Of a stretch of 64,000 bases of DNA, positions 1 through 8,592 are shown piece after piece. Source of the stretch: Paenibacillus sp. BIHB 4019 (GTDB lineage Bacteria > Bacillota > Bacilli > Paenibacillales > Paenibacillaceae); contig NZ_CP016808.1 in NCBI RefSeq assembly GCF_002741035.1, positions 5,504,501-5,568,500 of the forward strand, in the 5' to 3' direction. Below the pieces are notes generated by a model, which saw only the letters and a program-made list of their open reading frames with translations, was not told the origin of the DNA and made no database searches. Both the position numbers and the translations under genes were made by a program. Within the stretch, counting starts at the first letter, position 1. Each line of letters opens with the position of its first letter.

Positions 1-1
1 G

Positions 2-379
2 GGAACGATTGTGTACCTGGCGGCCATCGCGGCCATCGATCCGCAGCTGTACGAGGCATCGCGGATGGACGGTGCCAACCGTTTCCGCCAAATTTGGCAT
101 ATTACATTGCCGTCGATCCGCAGCGTTATTGTAATCCTGCTCATTTTGAAAATTGGCGATGTGCTGGAGCTAGGATTTGAGCATGTGTATTTGCTGCTTA
201 ACGCGATGAACCGGAATGTGGCGGAAATCTTTGATACGTATGTATATACAGCAGGGCTTAAACAGGGGCAGTTCAGCTATAGCACCGCGGTAGGCTTCTT
301 CAAATCCTTCGTCGGTTTGGTATTGGTAATGTCTGCGAACTGGCTGGCCAAAAAATTCGGCGAAGAGGGCGTATATTAG
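2..379 (+). CDS. LplB-type sugar ABC transporter permease, 5' truncated
   Basis: Inner-membrane permease subunit of a binding-protein-dependent carbohydrate importer (CUT1, LplB/YtcP-like). The reading frame is already open at base 2, so the N-terminal part lies outside the window. The visible part carries the EAA-type loop (Y-E-A-S-R-M-D-G-A near residues 17-25 of the visible stretch), which contacts the ATPase, followed by the typical last membrane helices and the end W-L-A-K-K-F-G-E-E-G-V-Y. It is followed after 47 bp by its partner permease. No ATPase gene is visible nearby, so a shared MsmX-like ATPase is likely (inference). Confidence 0.9.
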   Translation, partial: GTIVYLAAIAAIDPQLYEASRMDGANRFRQIWHITLPSIRSVIVILLILKIGDVLELGFEHVYLLLNAMNRNVAEIFDTYVYTAGLKQGQFSYSTAVGFFKSFVGLVLVMSANWLAKKFGEEGVY

Positions 380-426
380 GCTCCACGCTTGCCGCCGAAG
401 CAACATCTTGAGGAGGAAAGGCTATT

Positions 427-1308
427 ATGGTGCATGACAAAACGATTGGCGGCCGCCTATTTGATGGCGCTGTCTATGTAATATTATTTTTAGTTGCGTT
501 AGTGACGATTCTTCCTTTCCTGCATATTATTGCGGGATCGCTAACGACGGTCGATGAGCTGGCGCAAAAGCGATTCGTCCTGTTTCCAACGAAAATTAGT
601 TGGGATGCGTACACCTATATTTTCTCAACGAATACCATTTTTCGCAGTATGCTGGTTTCGATTGGAGTTACTGGTTTTGGTACGCTGTTCAGCATGATAC
701 TAACTTCATTGATGGCCTATGGCTTGTCAAGACGAGATCTGGTTGGTCGCAAGCAGCTGATGTTTATGATTGTGTTTACGATGCTGTTCAGCGGCGGGAT
801 GATTCCGACCTTCATCGTCGTGAAGTCGCTAGGCATGATTGACAGTTATGCGGCGCTAATTGTGCCAACGGCGATTAATGCGTTTAACCTGATAATTTTG
901 CGCAGCTTCTTTCAAAATTTGCCGGATGGTCTTGAGGAGTCGGCAAAAATTGATGGCTGCACGGATTGGGGCATTTTATTCCGCATCGTCATTCCGCTCT
1001 CCATGCCGGCAATTGCAACGATTTCCCTCTTTTATGCCGTAACGTATTGGAATACGTATTTGCCGGCGATTTTGTACATTGATAGTGCTGAAAAATGGCC
1101 AATTCAAGTATTGCTGCGGCAAATTGTTATTTTGGCAAGCGGCTTGACGGCGGATTCTTCGGGCTTCTCGGGAGATTTCGTTACGCCTCCAGATCAGACG
1201 ATCAAAATGGCCGTCATCGTGGTAGCGACCGTTCCGGTGCTGCTCGTGTATCCATTTTTGCAAAAGTATTTTGATAAAGGCGCTTTACTGGGCTCGGTGA
1301 AGGGGTAG
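427..1308 (+). CDS. LplC-type sugar ABC transporter permease
   Basis: Second membrane subunit (293 aa) of the same carbohydrate importer as the upstream gene. A strong GAGGAGG site lies just before the ATG. Six hydrophobic segments are visible, the first at about residues 14-36. The EAA loop is G-L-E-E-S-A-K-I-D-G-C near residues 170-180. The end Y-F-D-K-G-A-L-L-G-S-V-K-G is characteristic of LplC/YtcP proteins. Together with the upstream permease it should form a heterodimer for an oligosaccharide; the neighbouring GH105 gene suggests unsaturated rhamnogalacturonan oligomers (inference). Confidence 0.93.
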   Translation: MVHDKTIGGRLFDGAVYVILFLVALVTILPFLHIIAGSLTTVDELAQKRFVLFPTKISWDAYTYIFSTNTIFRSMLVSIGVTGFGTLFSMILTSLMAYGLSRRDLVGRKQLMFMIVFTMLFSGGMIPTFIVVKSLGMIDSYAALIVPTAINAFNLIILRSFFQNLPDGLEESAKIDGCTDWGILFRIVIPLSMPAIATISLFYAVTYWNTYLPAILYIDSAEKWPIQVLLRQIVILASGLTADSSGFSGDFVTPPDQTIKMAVIVVATVPVLLVYPFLQKYFDKGALLGSVKG

Positions 1309-1386
1309 TCTGCCTGCAGACACTTCCCTTCGGGGGTTCACAGTTTGTCCATCCTTGTATCCTATATGAAGAGAGGTTGAAGTCAA

Positions 1387-2532
1387 ATGAGTCTATCCAC
1401 TTTAGCTGAAACGATGCGTGTACGCGATGCGTTAGCGCTGGAATGGGGCGTTGCCGCCTGCGATTCCTTAATGGCGAGATTTCCCCAAGCGCATGACTTG
1501 CCTCCAGCAAACCGCTGGCATTACCATCAAGGTGTATTTTTGTATGGTATGCTCAAGGTATGGGAGCAAAATGGCGACGAGCGATATTTGCTTTATATTA
1601 AAAGCTACGCGGATGCCTTGATCGATCCATATGGGAATTTAGCTTTTGAGCGCGGCGAGCTGGATGCGATAATGGCAGGGCTGATTTTGTTTACGCTGGA
1701 CGAGCAGTTTGATGATCCACGGTATCGGCTGGCGGCAGATCGCCTGCTCGGACTGTTTGGAACGCTCAGTCAGACGTCGGAGGGAGGCTTCTGGCATAAG
1801 GATAAATATCCTTATCAAATGTGGCTGGATGGCCTCTATATGGGCGGCGTATTTGCAATGATTTATGGTGCGAAATATGACAAGCCGGAGCTACTGGATA
1901 TGGCGCTCAAGCAGGAGCGATTAATGAATCGGCATATGAAGGATGTACGGACAGGATTGCTGTATCATGCGTGGGATGAGACGCGAAGCATGCCATGGGC
2001 TAACCCGGTGACGGGATGCTCACCCGAGTTTTGGGGCCGGTCACTCGGCTGGTATGGAATGGCGCTTGTCGACTTTCTCGATGTACTGCCAGCTTCTCAT
2101 CAAAGCAGAGCTGTCATCGAGCTGGAGGTTGCAGCGCTTGTTGAAGCGCTCACCGAGTTCCAGGATGAAAAAAGCGGATTGTGGTATCAGATTGTCAATA
2201 AAGGCGAGCGTGAGGACAATTGGCTGGAAACCTCGTGCACAAGCCTCTTCTTATATACGATAGCGAAAGCGATCAAGCATGGCTGCATTCCGAGGGCTTA
2301 CTCAGAGATTGCAGCAAAAGGCTATGAAGGTCTGCTCCGCACGCTGCGTTCTGATGAGTCGGGGCTAATTGTAACGGGCATCTGCATCGGAACATCGGCG
2401 GGGGATTATGACAACTATGTAACACGGCCAACAAGCGAGAACGATTTGCACGGTGTAGGTGCTTTCGTACTCGCTTGTGTAGAATTGGATGGCGTACTTA
2501 GTTTGCAGCCTGCTCAAGCACAAAAGGAATAG
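1387..2532 (+). CDS. GH105 unsaturated rhamnogalacturonyl hydrolase
   Basis: 381-aa cytoplasmic glycoside hydrolase of the GH88/GH105 (YteR/YesR) family, which removes the unsaturated uronic acid from the non-reducing end of pectin-lyase products. An (alpha/alpha)6-barrel pattern is visible, with W-H-Y-H-Q-G-V near residue 40, M-W-L-D-G-L-Y-M-G (the conserved Asp region) near 143-151, S-L-G-W-Y-G-M-A near 220, and W-L-E-T-S-C-T-S near 280. No signal peptide is seen, as expected for an enzyme acting on imported oligomers. It directly follows the two permeases and probably shares their transcript. Confidence 0.9.
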   Translation: MSLSTLAETMRVRDALALEWGVAACDSLMARFPQAHDLPPANRWHYHQGVFLYGMLKVWEQNGDERYLLYIKSYADALIDPYGNLAFERGELDAIMAGLILFTLDEQFDDPRYRLAADRLLGLFGTLSQTSEGGFWHKDKYPYQMWLDGLYMGGVFAMIYGAKYDKPELLDMALKQERLMNRHMKDVRTGLLYHAWDETRSMPWANPVTGCSPEFWGRSLGWYGMALVDFLDVLPASHQSRAVIELEVAALVEALTEFQDEKSGLWYQIVNKGEREDNWLETSCTSLFLYTIAKAIKHGCIPRAYSEIAAKGYEGLLRTLRSDESGLIVTGICIGTSAGDYDNYVTRPTSENDLHGVGAFVLACVELDGVLSLQPAQAQKE

Positions 2533-2559
2533 GCACTTCGGCCGGGAAGCAGAGGGTAG

Positions 2560-4857
2560 TCACCCCGGCTGATGCAGCTCCCGGTATTTGCCGGGAGTTG
2601 TTCCTTCGAACTTGCGGAAGGAGCGAATGAAATTTTGCGGATTCGTATATCGCAGACGCTCGGAAATTTCCTTGACCGATATGTTCGTATCCTGAAGCAG
2701 GCCAAGCGCAATGCGATGGCGGTGTGCCGCCAAATATTCACTGAAGGAAGTACCTGTTTCCTTGCGGAATACGCTGCTCACATAGTTCGCATTGTAATGC
2801 ATGCTGGCCGCGATAGCTTCCAGTGTAAGCTCCTGGTCATACTGCTGATGAATTAAATGAATGATCTCTTCGGAAATATTTTTATACTGTGAATTGGTTC
2901 GCTCCTCAACGGATACGATAATCGGTTCCACAATGTTTTGAAGAAACCAGTTGCGAACTTCCTTCGGAGAGTGCGGCTGGAACAAATATTCAAACAAGGA
3001 AGAATGGTCGCCAAGCTCCATCTCGTGAATGCCGAGCGACTGGGACAGATGAATCAAATCAATTAACAGCCGGGCAGTCGTCAACTCAAAATCATGGGCG
3101 CTCAGCTGCTGCTTAAACACCGCTTCGAACAGCTCCGCCAGCGCTTCGTCACTTTTGGCCCGATCCCCAAGCTTAATAGCATCATTCAGTTCGGTCTGCA
3201 GCCGTACCGGATAAGAGGTGTTGAAGCTCAGCTTCTGCGGCAGATCCCGATAAAACATCGCCGACGAGTCGCCAAACCGCTTTAAATGCTTATAAGCCTC
3301 CATACTTTCCTCAAGGGCAGTACCCGCTGATTTCAGCTTGTCATGGTAACCGCTAAAGCCGAAGCTGACGGACAGATTCAGCACTTCTTTTACGGTGTGC
3401 GCAATTTGCTCCGCCAGTGGAACCAACTGGGCAAAAAAAGCATCCTGATTATGCTCACGGTTCAGCAGCAGTGTATTTTGCGACTGCTCGTAGACAATAG
3501 GCGTCAGCCTGTCGCTTGCATCAACCAATTCCTCCACAATATTATTCACGGCGAACAACAGCAAATCCGTATCGCCCTTCGAATAGCTTGTCCCTTCAAA
3601 AAAATCAATGCGCAGCGTCATTACAGCATAACCTTTAAAGGACGTAGGGAAAGCCAGCGTCTTAAGCCGTTCTTCAATGCTCCGGCTGCTGCTCTTTCCT
3701 TGGTAGAGCTCCATCATAAACAACGTGCGCAAGCTGTCAATCTGATTGTTCATCGTGCTTTCCAGCTCGCTTTTCTCGCGAATAACATGCCGGATTTGAT
3801 CCGCAATATAGACGAAGCCGTCGCGGCTTGGTTTATCATGCTTGGACGGAAATAGCTGGAAGACGCTCACGAACAGCTGCTCAATCGGCTTGTACAAGCG
3901 TTGGGAGCCGAACCACGTCACTAGCAGCGTTATGGCAAGCAGCGTTAGGCAAATAATTACAGTAAACCAGCCAATGGCACGGGATTGCTTCGACAACGCA
4001 TGGAGCGATGTAATAGAAGCATACGTCCAGCCATTATAATCAGACTTGCGGTAAGATACCGTATAGCCTGTCCCTTCGAGCTCCGTATCAAATTGGGCAA
4101 AGGCTGAGTCCGATTTCGCAATATCCTGATAAAGCGCGGCAAATAAGCCGTCTGGCGGCAGCAGTTCTTCATTTTGCCCAAACAGCAGCTCGCCTCTATC
4201 ATTAAATACGAGTACGGCCTCGCTATTTTTGTCAAAGGAAAGCAGCTCGTTCAAATAACAGGAAGGGATCGTCGATACCGCAAGCCCATTTTTGGTTGAA
4301 GCCGTCAGCGGCAGCTTCTTTACGAGGCTGATGCCGTATGTACAACGACTGGAAGATTGCCCTAGCAGCACGGTATTGCTGACAGGCTCCGTAATCCATT
4401 GCGAATCGAAAGGAAGCTCTTTATATTGAAGCAGCCTGTCTTTTTTGTCCAAATCACTTAGCCGGTACAAGCCGGAGTTGTCAATATACCAATTTTCAAG
4501 AGTGCTTAACAAAATGATATTTTCAATTCCTGTATCAAATGTCTGTAAATGGTTGACTTCTTGCTTGATTTGGTTAAATAATTGAAATTGTTCCACATTA
4601 AGCGGTTCCAAAATGGCAGACTTCAAAAAAGACGAATTGACGAAATATGTCATGGAATGGTCTACGGTGCGCATGACCTGTTCCACATTCATTTGCATCT
4701 GCTCCAGCTGTAACAGTTTGGATGCGTTTACATTCTGTTGAATGGTGTCGGAGGATTTCATGTAGGAGAATAGTCCAACAATAATGACTGGCAACGAACT
4801 GATTAGAAAGCCGAACAGCAAAATGCGCAAAAAATACCGATTAGGTGGGGCTGCCAT
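2560..4857 (-). CDS. Membrane-bound AraC-family regulator with extracellular sensor
   Basis: Large one-component regulator (about 765 aa). N-terminal helix at about residues 9-31, an extracytoplasmic sensor region to about 290, a second helix at about 295-318, a central linker, and a C-terminal AraC double helix-turn-helix (about 665-760, with Y-N-A-N-Y-V-S-S-V-F-R-K-E-T-G and N-F-I-R-S-F-R-K-F-E-G). This is the YesS/YtdP architecture found beside Lpl-type sugar transporters. I placed the start at the second ATG of a GGAGGAGATATGATG context; the adjacent ATG (4860) is possible, and an upstream in-frame start at 4887 has no better ribosome site. It probably senses the extracellular ligand and controls the flanking genes (inference). 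Confidence 0.92.
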   Translation of the reverse strand: MAAPPNRYFLRILLFGFLISSLPVIIVGLFSYMKSSDTIQQNVNASKLLQLEQMQMNVEQVMRTVDHSMTYFVNSSFLKSAILEPLNVEQFQLFNQIKQEVNHLQTFDTGIENIILLSTLENWYIDNSGLYRLSDLDKKDRLLQYKELPFDSQWITEPVSNTVLLGQSSSRCTYGISLVKKLPLTASTKNGLAVSTIPSCYLNELLSFDKNSEAVLVFNDRGELLFGQNEELLPPDGLFAALYQDIAKSDSAFAQFDTELEGTGYTVSYRKSDYNGWTYASITSLHALSKQSRAIGWFTVIICLTLLAITLLVTWFGSQRLYKPIEQLFVSVFQLFPSKHDKPSRDGFVYIADQIRHVIREKSELESTMNNQIDSLRTLFMMELYQGKSSSRSIEERLKTLAFPTSFKGYAVMTLRIDFFEGTSYSKGDTDLLLFAVNNIVEELVDASDRLTPIVYEQSQNTLLLNREHNQDAFFAQLVPLAEQIAHTVKEVLNLSVSFGFSGYHDKLKSAGTALEESMEAYKHLKRFGDSSAMFYRDLPQKLSFNTSYPVRLQTELNDAIKLGDRAKSDEALAELFEAVFKQQLSAHDFELTTARLLIDLIHLSQSLGIHEMELGDHSSLFEYLFQPHSPKEVRNWFLQNIVEPIIVSVEERTNSQYKNISEEIIHLIHQQYDQELTLEAIAASMHYNANYVSSVFRKETGTSFSEYLAAHRHRIALGLLQDTNISVKEISERLRYTNPQNFIRSFRKFEGTTPGKYRELHQPG

Positions 4858-4946
4858 CATATCTCCTCCAAAACTATTGCGAGCCACTCGCTATACGGCT
4901 TCGCAAACTATAATTACTAGGGTATTATACCAGAAAGTGGGTCAAG
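4858..4946. promoter_or_regulatory. Divergent promoter region between AraC regulator and SBP gene
   Basis: Only about 90 bp separate the divergent starts. It holds TATAAT (4906-4911) and TATTAT-type boxes that could serve as -10 elements on either strand. I see no clear -35 element, so promoter positions are tentative. The short distance suggests that the regulator and the lipoprotein gene are co-regulated. Confidence 0.4.
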
Positions 4947-6470
4947 TTGCCTATGAATTTTGTGAAGAGACAGATTCATCGCTGCGCGAAATCGGTTTTA
5001 ATAGCGTTAGCATGCGGAGCAGCTTTGCTTATGGCATCCTGCCAACAGCTCGATGAGAGCGGGAGCGCCCTGATCATGGAAGCGCCGCTTGCTTTAACCT
5101 GGACGGCCGTTCAGTACACAACGAGCCCCCCGTCTGATGTCGTGCTGGGCCATATTGAGGAGGCGACCAACACGAAGCTGTCCATTATATGGGTCCCAGA
5201 TGCGATGAAGGAGGACAAGCTGAACATTGCGCTCGCCTCAGATGCGTTGACAAAAATCGTCACGATTCAGGACATTCGCAATTCAGCTTTTTTGAGTGCG
5301 GTTCGTGCCGGGACTTTTTGGGAAATCGGCCCCTATTTATCGCAATTTCCAAATCTGAACGCGATGGACAAAACCATTTTGCAAAATACATCGATCGATA
5401 ACAAAATATATGGCATTTATCGAGAGAGGGATTTGTCCCGGCAAGGCATTATTTACCGCAAGGACTGGCTCGACCAGCTGCACCTGGAAACGCCGGCAGA
5501 TCTGGAAAGCCTATATAAAGTAATGGAGGCATTCACGAAAAATGATCCTGATGGCAATGGCATAAATGATACCTATGGCCTAACGGATCGCAACGATTTG
5601 AAGTTTGGCGCTTTTCAAACGCTGGCCTCATATTTTGGCGCGCCTAATGAGTGGGGCTGGAAGGGGGGAAGTTTGCAGCCTGCATTTATGTTCAGCGCAT
5701 ACAAGGATACGATGAAATTTATGCGGAAGCTGTATGAGGAAAAATTGATGAATGAACAGTTCGCGGTCACTAGCAAACAGCAGCAATGGGAGGAATTTAC
5801 GGAGGGGCGTGCGGGTGTTTACATCGGAAATATGGATGATGCCCGAAATTTATACAAAGCGCTCATTCAGCGCAACCCGAAAGCTGAGCTTGATTTGCTG
5901 AACCGGATCAACGGGCCTGACGGCAAGCCGCATGTGTGGTCGCAGGCGGGGCATAACGGCATATTCGTATTCCCAAAATCGCAGGTGAAAAGCGAGGCTG
6001 AGCTGCTGCGCATTCTTGCCTTTTTTAATCGGCTTGCAGATCCAGAGCTTATTTATATGCTGAATTATGGCGTTGAAGGCATTCACTACAAGCTGGAGAA
6101 TGGGGATATGGTGGAGCTGCTCTCCAATGAAAGCGAGCGATGGGAACAGGAGGTGCGGCCGCTTATTTCGCTGATGGGGGTAAGGGCGCTTGCGATTCGT
6201 CCCCAGGGTGATCCGCTTAGGGAAAAAAGCGACCGCTTGACAGAGGAAAATCGGAGCTTTCTCGTTATTAACCCTGCTGCCTCGCTTGATTCTCCTACTG
6301 CTAACGAACGTGGTGGCGAACTGAATATTATTATTCAAAACGCGACCAATTCCTTTATTCTCGGCTTGCTTGACGAGCAAGGCTTCAACAAGGAAGTACA
6401 GCGGTGGAAGCTGCTTGGCGGCGATCAGATTATTCAGGAGCTTAATGATGGATATGCAGGGAGATCGTAA
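4947..6470 (+). CDS. Extracellular solute-binding lipoprotein (LplA-like)
   Basis: About 507-aa sugar-binding lipoprotein. The N-terminus has Lys/Arg residues, a hydrophobic stretch and a lipobox L-M-A-S-C (Cys near residue 32). The body carries family 1 binding-protein features: D-P-D-G-N-G-I-N-D-T-Y-G-L, a calcium-like loop common in Paenibacillus LplA proteins, around residue 205. TTG 4947 has the better spacing from the weak GTGGG site; ATG 4953 is the alternative. It lies divergent to the AraC sensor and apart from the permeases at 2-1308, so it may deliver sugar to them or serve in sensing (inference). Confidence 0.88.
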   Translation: MPMNFVKRQIHRCAKSVLIALACGAALLMASCQQLDESGSALIMEAPLALTWTAVQYTTSPPSDVVLGHIEEATNTKLSIIWVPDAMKEDKLNIALASDALTKIVTIQDIRNSAFLSAVRAGTFWEIGPYLSQFPNLNAMDKTILQNTSIDNKIYGIYRERDLSRQGIIYRKDWLDQLHLETPADLESLYKVMEAFTKNDPDGNGINDTYGLTDRNDLKFGAFQTLASYFGAPNEWGWKGGSLQPAFMFSAYKDTMKFMRKLYEEKLMNEQFAVTSKQQQWEEFTEGRAGVYIGNMDDARNLYKALIQRNPKAELDLLNRINGPDGKPHVWSQAGHNGIFVFPKSQVKSEAELLRILAFFNRLADPELIYMLNYGVEGIHYKLENGDMVELLSNESERWEQEVRPLISLMGVRALAIRPQGDPLREKSDRLTEENRSFLVINPAASLDSPTANERGGELNIIIQNATNSFILGLLDEQGFNKEVQRWKLLGGDQIIQELNDGYAGRS

Positions 6471-6612
6471 TATTCGCTTAGTGAATAATGCTCAAATAGT
6501 CATTCATTTTTTTATGTTTGCATGTTATACTAGGCGATAAAACTTAGCATTTATTCAAAGGATTATAAATAAGCGTCCTTATAATGTTATCTGAATATAA
6601 GTATGGGAAAGC

Positions 6613-6661
6613 ATCCCGGCTGAAAGACGAACGCTATTCGTCTGTCCAGCCGGGATTTTTT
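6613..6661 (+). terminator. Rho-independent terminator after SBP gene
   Basis: Perfect 10-bp outer stem (6613-6622 with 6647-6656), an inner 7-bp stem (6625-6631 with 6637-6643), a 5-nt loop, then six T. It ends the transcript of the solute-binding gene about 140 bp downstream of its stop. Confidence 0.9.
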
Positions 6662-6687
6662 GCATTCATACGGAAAGGGTGGGATGA

Positions 6688-8328
6688 ATGGGGGGAAGCG
6701 GAGCGGAGGTTGGACTCCCGCTATGGGAGACGGGCTCAATAATAGCGGATCGCTATGCAATTATCTCAGTGCTTGGCAGGGGTGGAATGGGCATCGTATA
6801 TGCGGTGGAAGATCGAAAGCTGCAAGGCAAGCTGAGGGCCATTAAAATTACGCCTATATCTATAGAGGAAGATGCGGGCGGGAATCATTCGTTTACCGCA
6901 GAGGCGGCCATGCTGGTGCGGTTAAATCATCCGAATCTCCCTCATATTGTGGATGCATTTCCGATACATAGACAAGCTGTCTATGCAGTTGTGATGGACT
7001 TCATTCATGGAGAAACGCTTGCAGCACAGTTTCAAAAACGTCAGCGCCAAATACCGCTGTTAGAGGTGACCCAGCTTGGACTTCAGCTGTGTTCGGCCCT
7101 TAACTATCTGCACCGTCAAACGCCGCCAATGGTTCACCGGGATTTAAAACCGTCTAATATCATGATAGAGGATGGCGGCGGACATTTGCGCCTGATTGAT
7201 TTTGGCATTGCAAGGCAGGCGAAGGCAAATGGCAGCCAAGACACGGCAAAGCTTGGAACGCCGGGCTTTGCCGCTCCCGAACAGTACCAGGGCAGCGGCC
7301 GAAGCGATCCACGAACCGATGTATATGGGCTTGGCGCACTGCTCTATTATTTGGCGAGCGGGGGCGAGTACTATGAGCCCGTACCCGTTGTTCCACGCCT
7401 AGAGCCTCATTTCAAATGGAAGGGGCGATTGAAGACAGAGGGCTCTGCCATGCTGGCTCATGTGCTTAGCCGAATGCTCGCCTATCGGCTTGAGGAGCGC
7501 ACCGCAAATATGGAGCAAGTAGAGCGCGAACTGCTGGCTATCGTTCAACTGACGAGTGGTGATCATGTCCGTCTATCATCGGGCTTCCCAAGCAGGCAAG
7601 GTCACATTAGCGCGGAAAATGGAATAACGATTGGCGTATGCCCATTGTCACCCGGAGCGGGGGCAACCTTTGCAGCTATTACATTAGCCAAGCTGCTTGG
7701 TCAAGGGGGACTCAGCTGTCTCGCAGCTGAATTTCCAAGTAATCGGCCGGAATGGCATGCGCTCCTGCCCTCCCAATATGCGAGTGGAAGGCAGGCATTC
7801 CATCAATTTTGGACTTGGCAGGAAGGCGTTATTCAATGGCTTGCCCAAAAACCTGTCCAAATTGAGCAAGAAACGTTCGACTTTGAAAAATGGGAGCTTT
7901 ATTTGCATCAGCGGCATTATGATGTGAAAATTGTCGATGTTTCCAGCTTCAATGAGCCGGCAGCTGGCGAGTGGTTAACTCGGTGCCAGCTGGTCTGTAT
8001 AGTCGCCGATCCTTTTCCGGCAAAATGGCAGCAGCCTCAGCTGCGCTGCCTGCAAATGCTTCAGCAGAAGCTGAATGCTCAGGAAGGGCGTCTCGTATGG
8101 CTGGCAAATAAGGATAACCGCTTCGTGGAGCGGGAGCAATGGCTGTATTTATTGCCGAAACGGCCGCTAGCAGTGCTGCCTATGCTGCCAGCTGCTGAAT
8201 GGCTTAAAGTGCTTTGGAGCGGCAAATGGGTGACGGAGGACAAACGGCTTAGCAAGCCTGTAAAGCAGTCATTTGATCCGCTGCTTGTGTTAATTAGCCG
8301 AATGCTGTACAAGGGGAAAGGGAAATGA
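6688..8328 (+). CDS. Ser/Thr protein kinase with C-terminal degenerate MinD-like domain
   Basis: 546-aa Hanks-type kinase. Visible motifs are the glycine loop L-G-R-G-G-M-G (about 29-35), A-I-K (about 52-54), H150-R-D-L-K-P-S-N, the D-F-G magnesium loop (about 171-173), and G-T-P-G-F-A-A-P-E-Q in the activation segment. After about residue 300 comes a second domain starting G-V-C-P-L-S-P-G-A-G-A-T (S321-T327), which resembles the deviant Walker A of MinD/ParA proteins but lacks the usual lysines. It is followed by an alpha/beta pattern with V-K-I-V-D-V-S-S. There is no PASTA repeat or membrane helix, unlike PrkC. The start was chosen by the AAGGGTGGG site 5 bp upstream; the gene stands alone between a terminator and yfmM. 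Confidence 0.85.
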   Translation: MGGSGAEVGLPLWETGSIIADRYAIISVLGRGGMGIVYAVEDRKLQGKLRAIKITPISIEEDAGGNHSFTAEAAMLVRLNHPNLPHIVDAFPIHRQAVYAVVMDFIHGETLAAQFQKRQRQIPLLEVTQLGLQLCSALNYLHRQTPPMVHRDLKPSNIMIEDGGGHLRLIDFGIARQAKANGSQDTAKLGTPGFAAPEQYQGSGRSDPRTDVYGLGALLYYLASGGEYYEPVPVVPRLEPHFKWKGRLKTEGSAMLAHVLSRMLAYRLEERTANMEQVERELLAIVQLTSGDHVRLSSGFPSRQGHISAENGITIGVCPLSPGAGATFAAITLAKLLGQGGLSCLAAEFPSNRPEWHALLPSQYASGRQAFHQFWTWQEGVIQWLAQKPVQIEQETFDFEKWELYLHQRHYDVKIVDVSSFNEPAAGEWLTRCQLVCIVADPFPAKWQQPQLRCLQMLQQKLNAQEGRLVWLANKDNRFVEREQWLYLLPKRPLAVLPMLPAAEWLKVLWSGKWVTEDKRLSKPVKQSFDPLLVLISRMLYKGKGK

Positions 8329-8381
8329 GGATGCCGAAGATGCTAGATAGTACCCTTCAAGAGACAAAATCCGCATTGATT

Positions 8382-8592
8382 TTTACACAATAGCACAGCT
8401 CTTGTGGTACAATAGGTCGGGCATAAACATATATAAGCTTAAAAACGACAAGTATTGCGTACCGACACAAAGACCGAAAAGGCTAGGTGTTGCGGGCGTT
8501 TTCATACGATGAGGCTTTGTTTGCCATACTCCCGACACGGGAATGGAGCAAATCCTCGCGATAAACAAGTGCATGAATGGAGCTAAGTAGAA
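8382..8592 (+). promoter_or_regulatory. Leader region of the ABC-F gene
   Basis: A TACAAT box (8408-8413) with TTTACA 20 bp upstream gives a possible promoter, leaving a leader of about 175 nt before the start. The leader contains small complementary segments (CCCG-ACA-CGGG near 8532-8542; ACAAAG near 8467 against CTTTGT near 8515) and a 25-codon ORF from 8509 to 8586 beginning M-R-L-C. That ORF has no good ribosome site. ABC-F genes are often controlled by leader attenuation, but the evidence here is weak. Confidence 0.35.
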
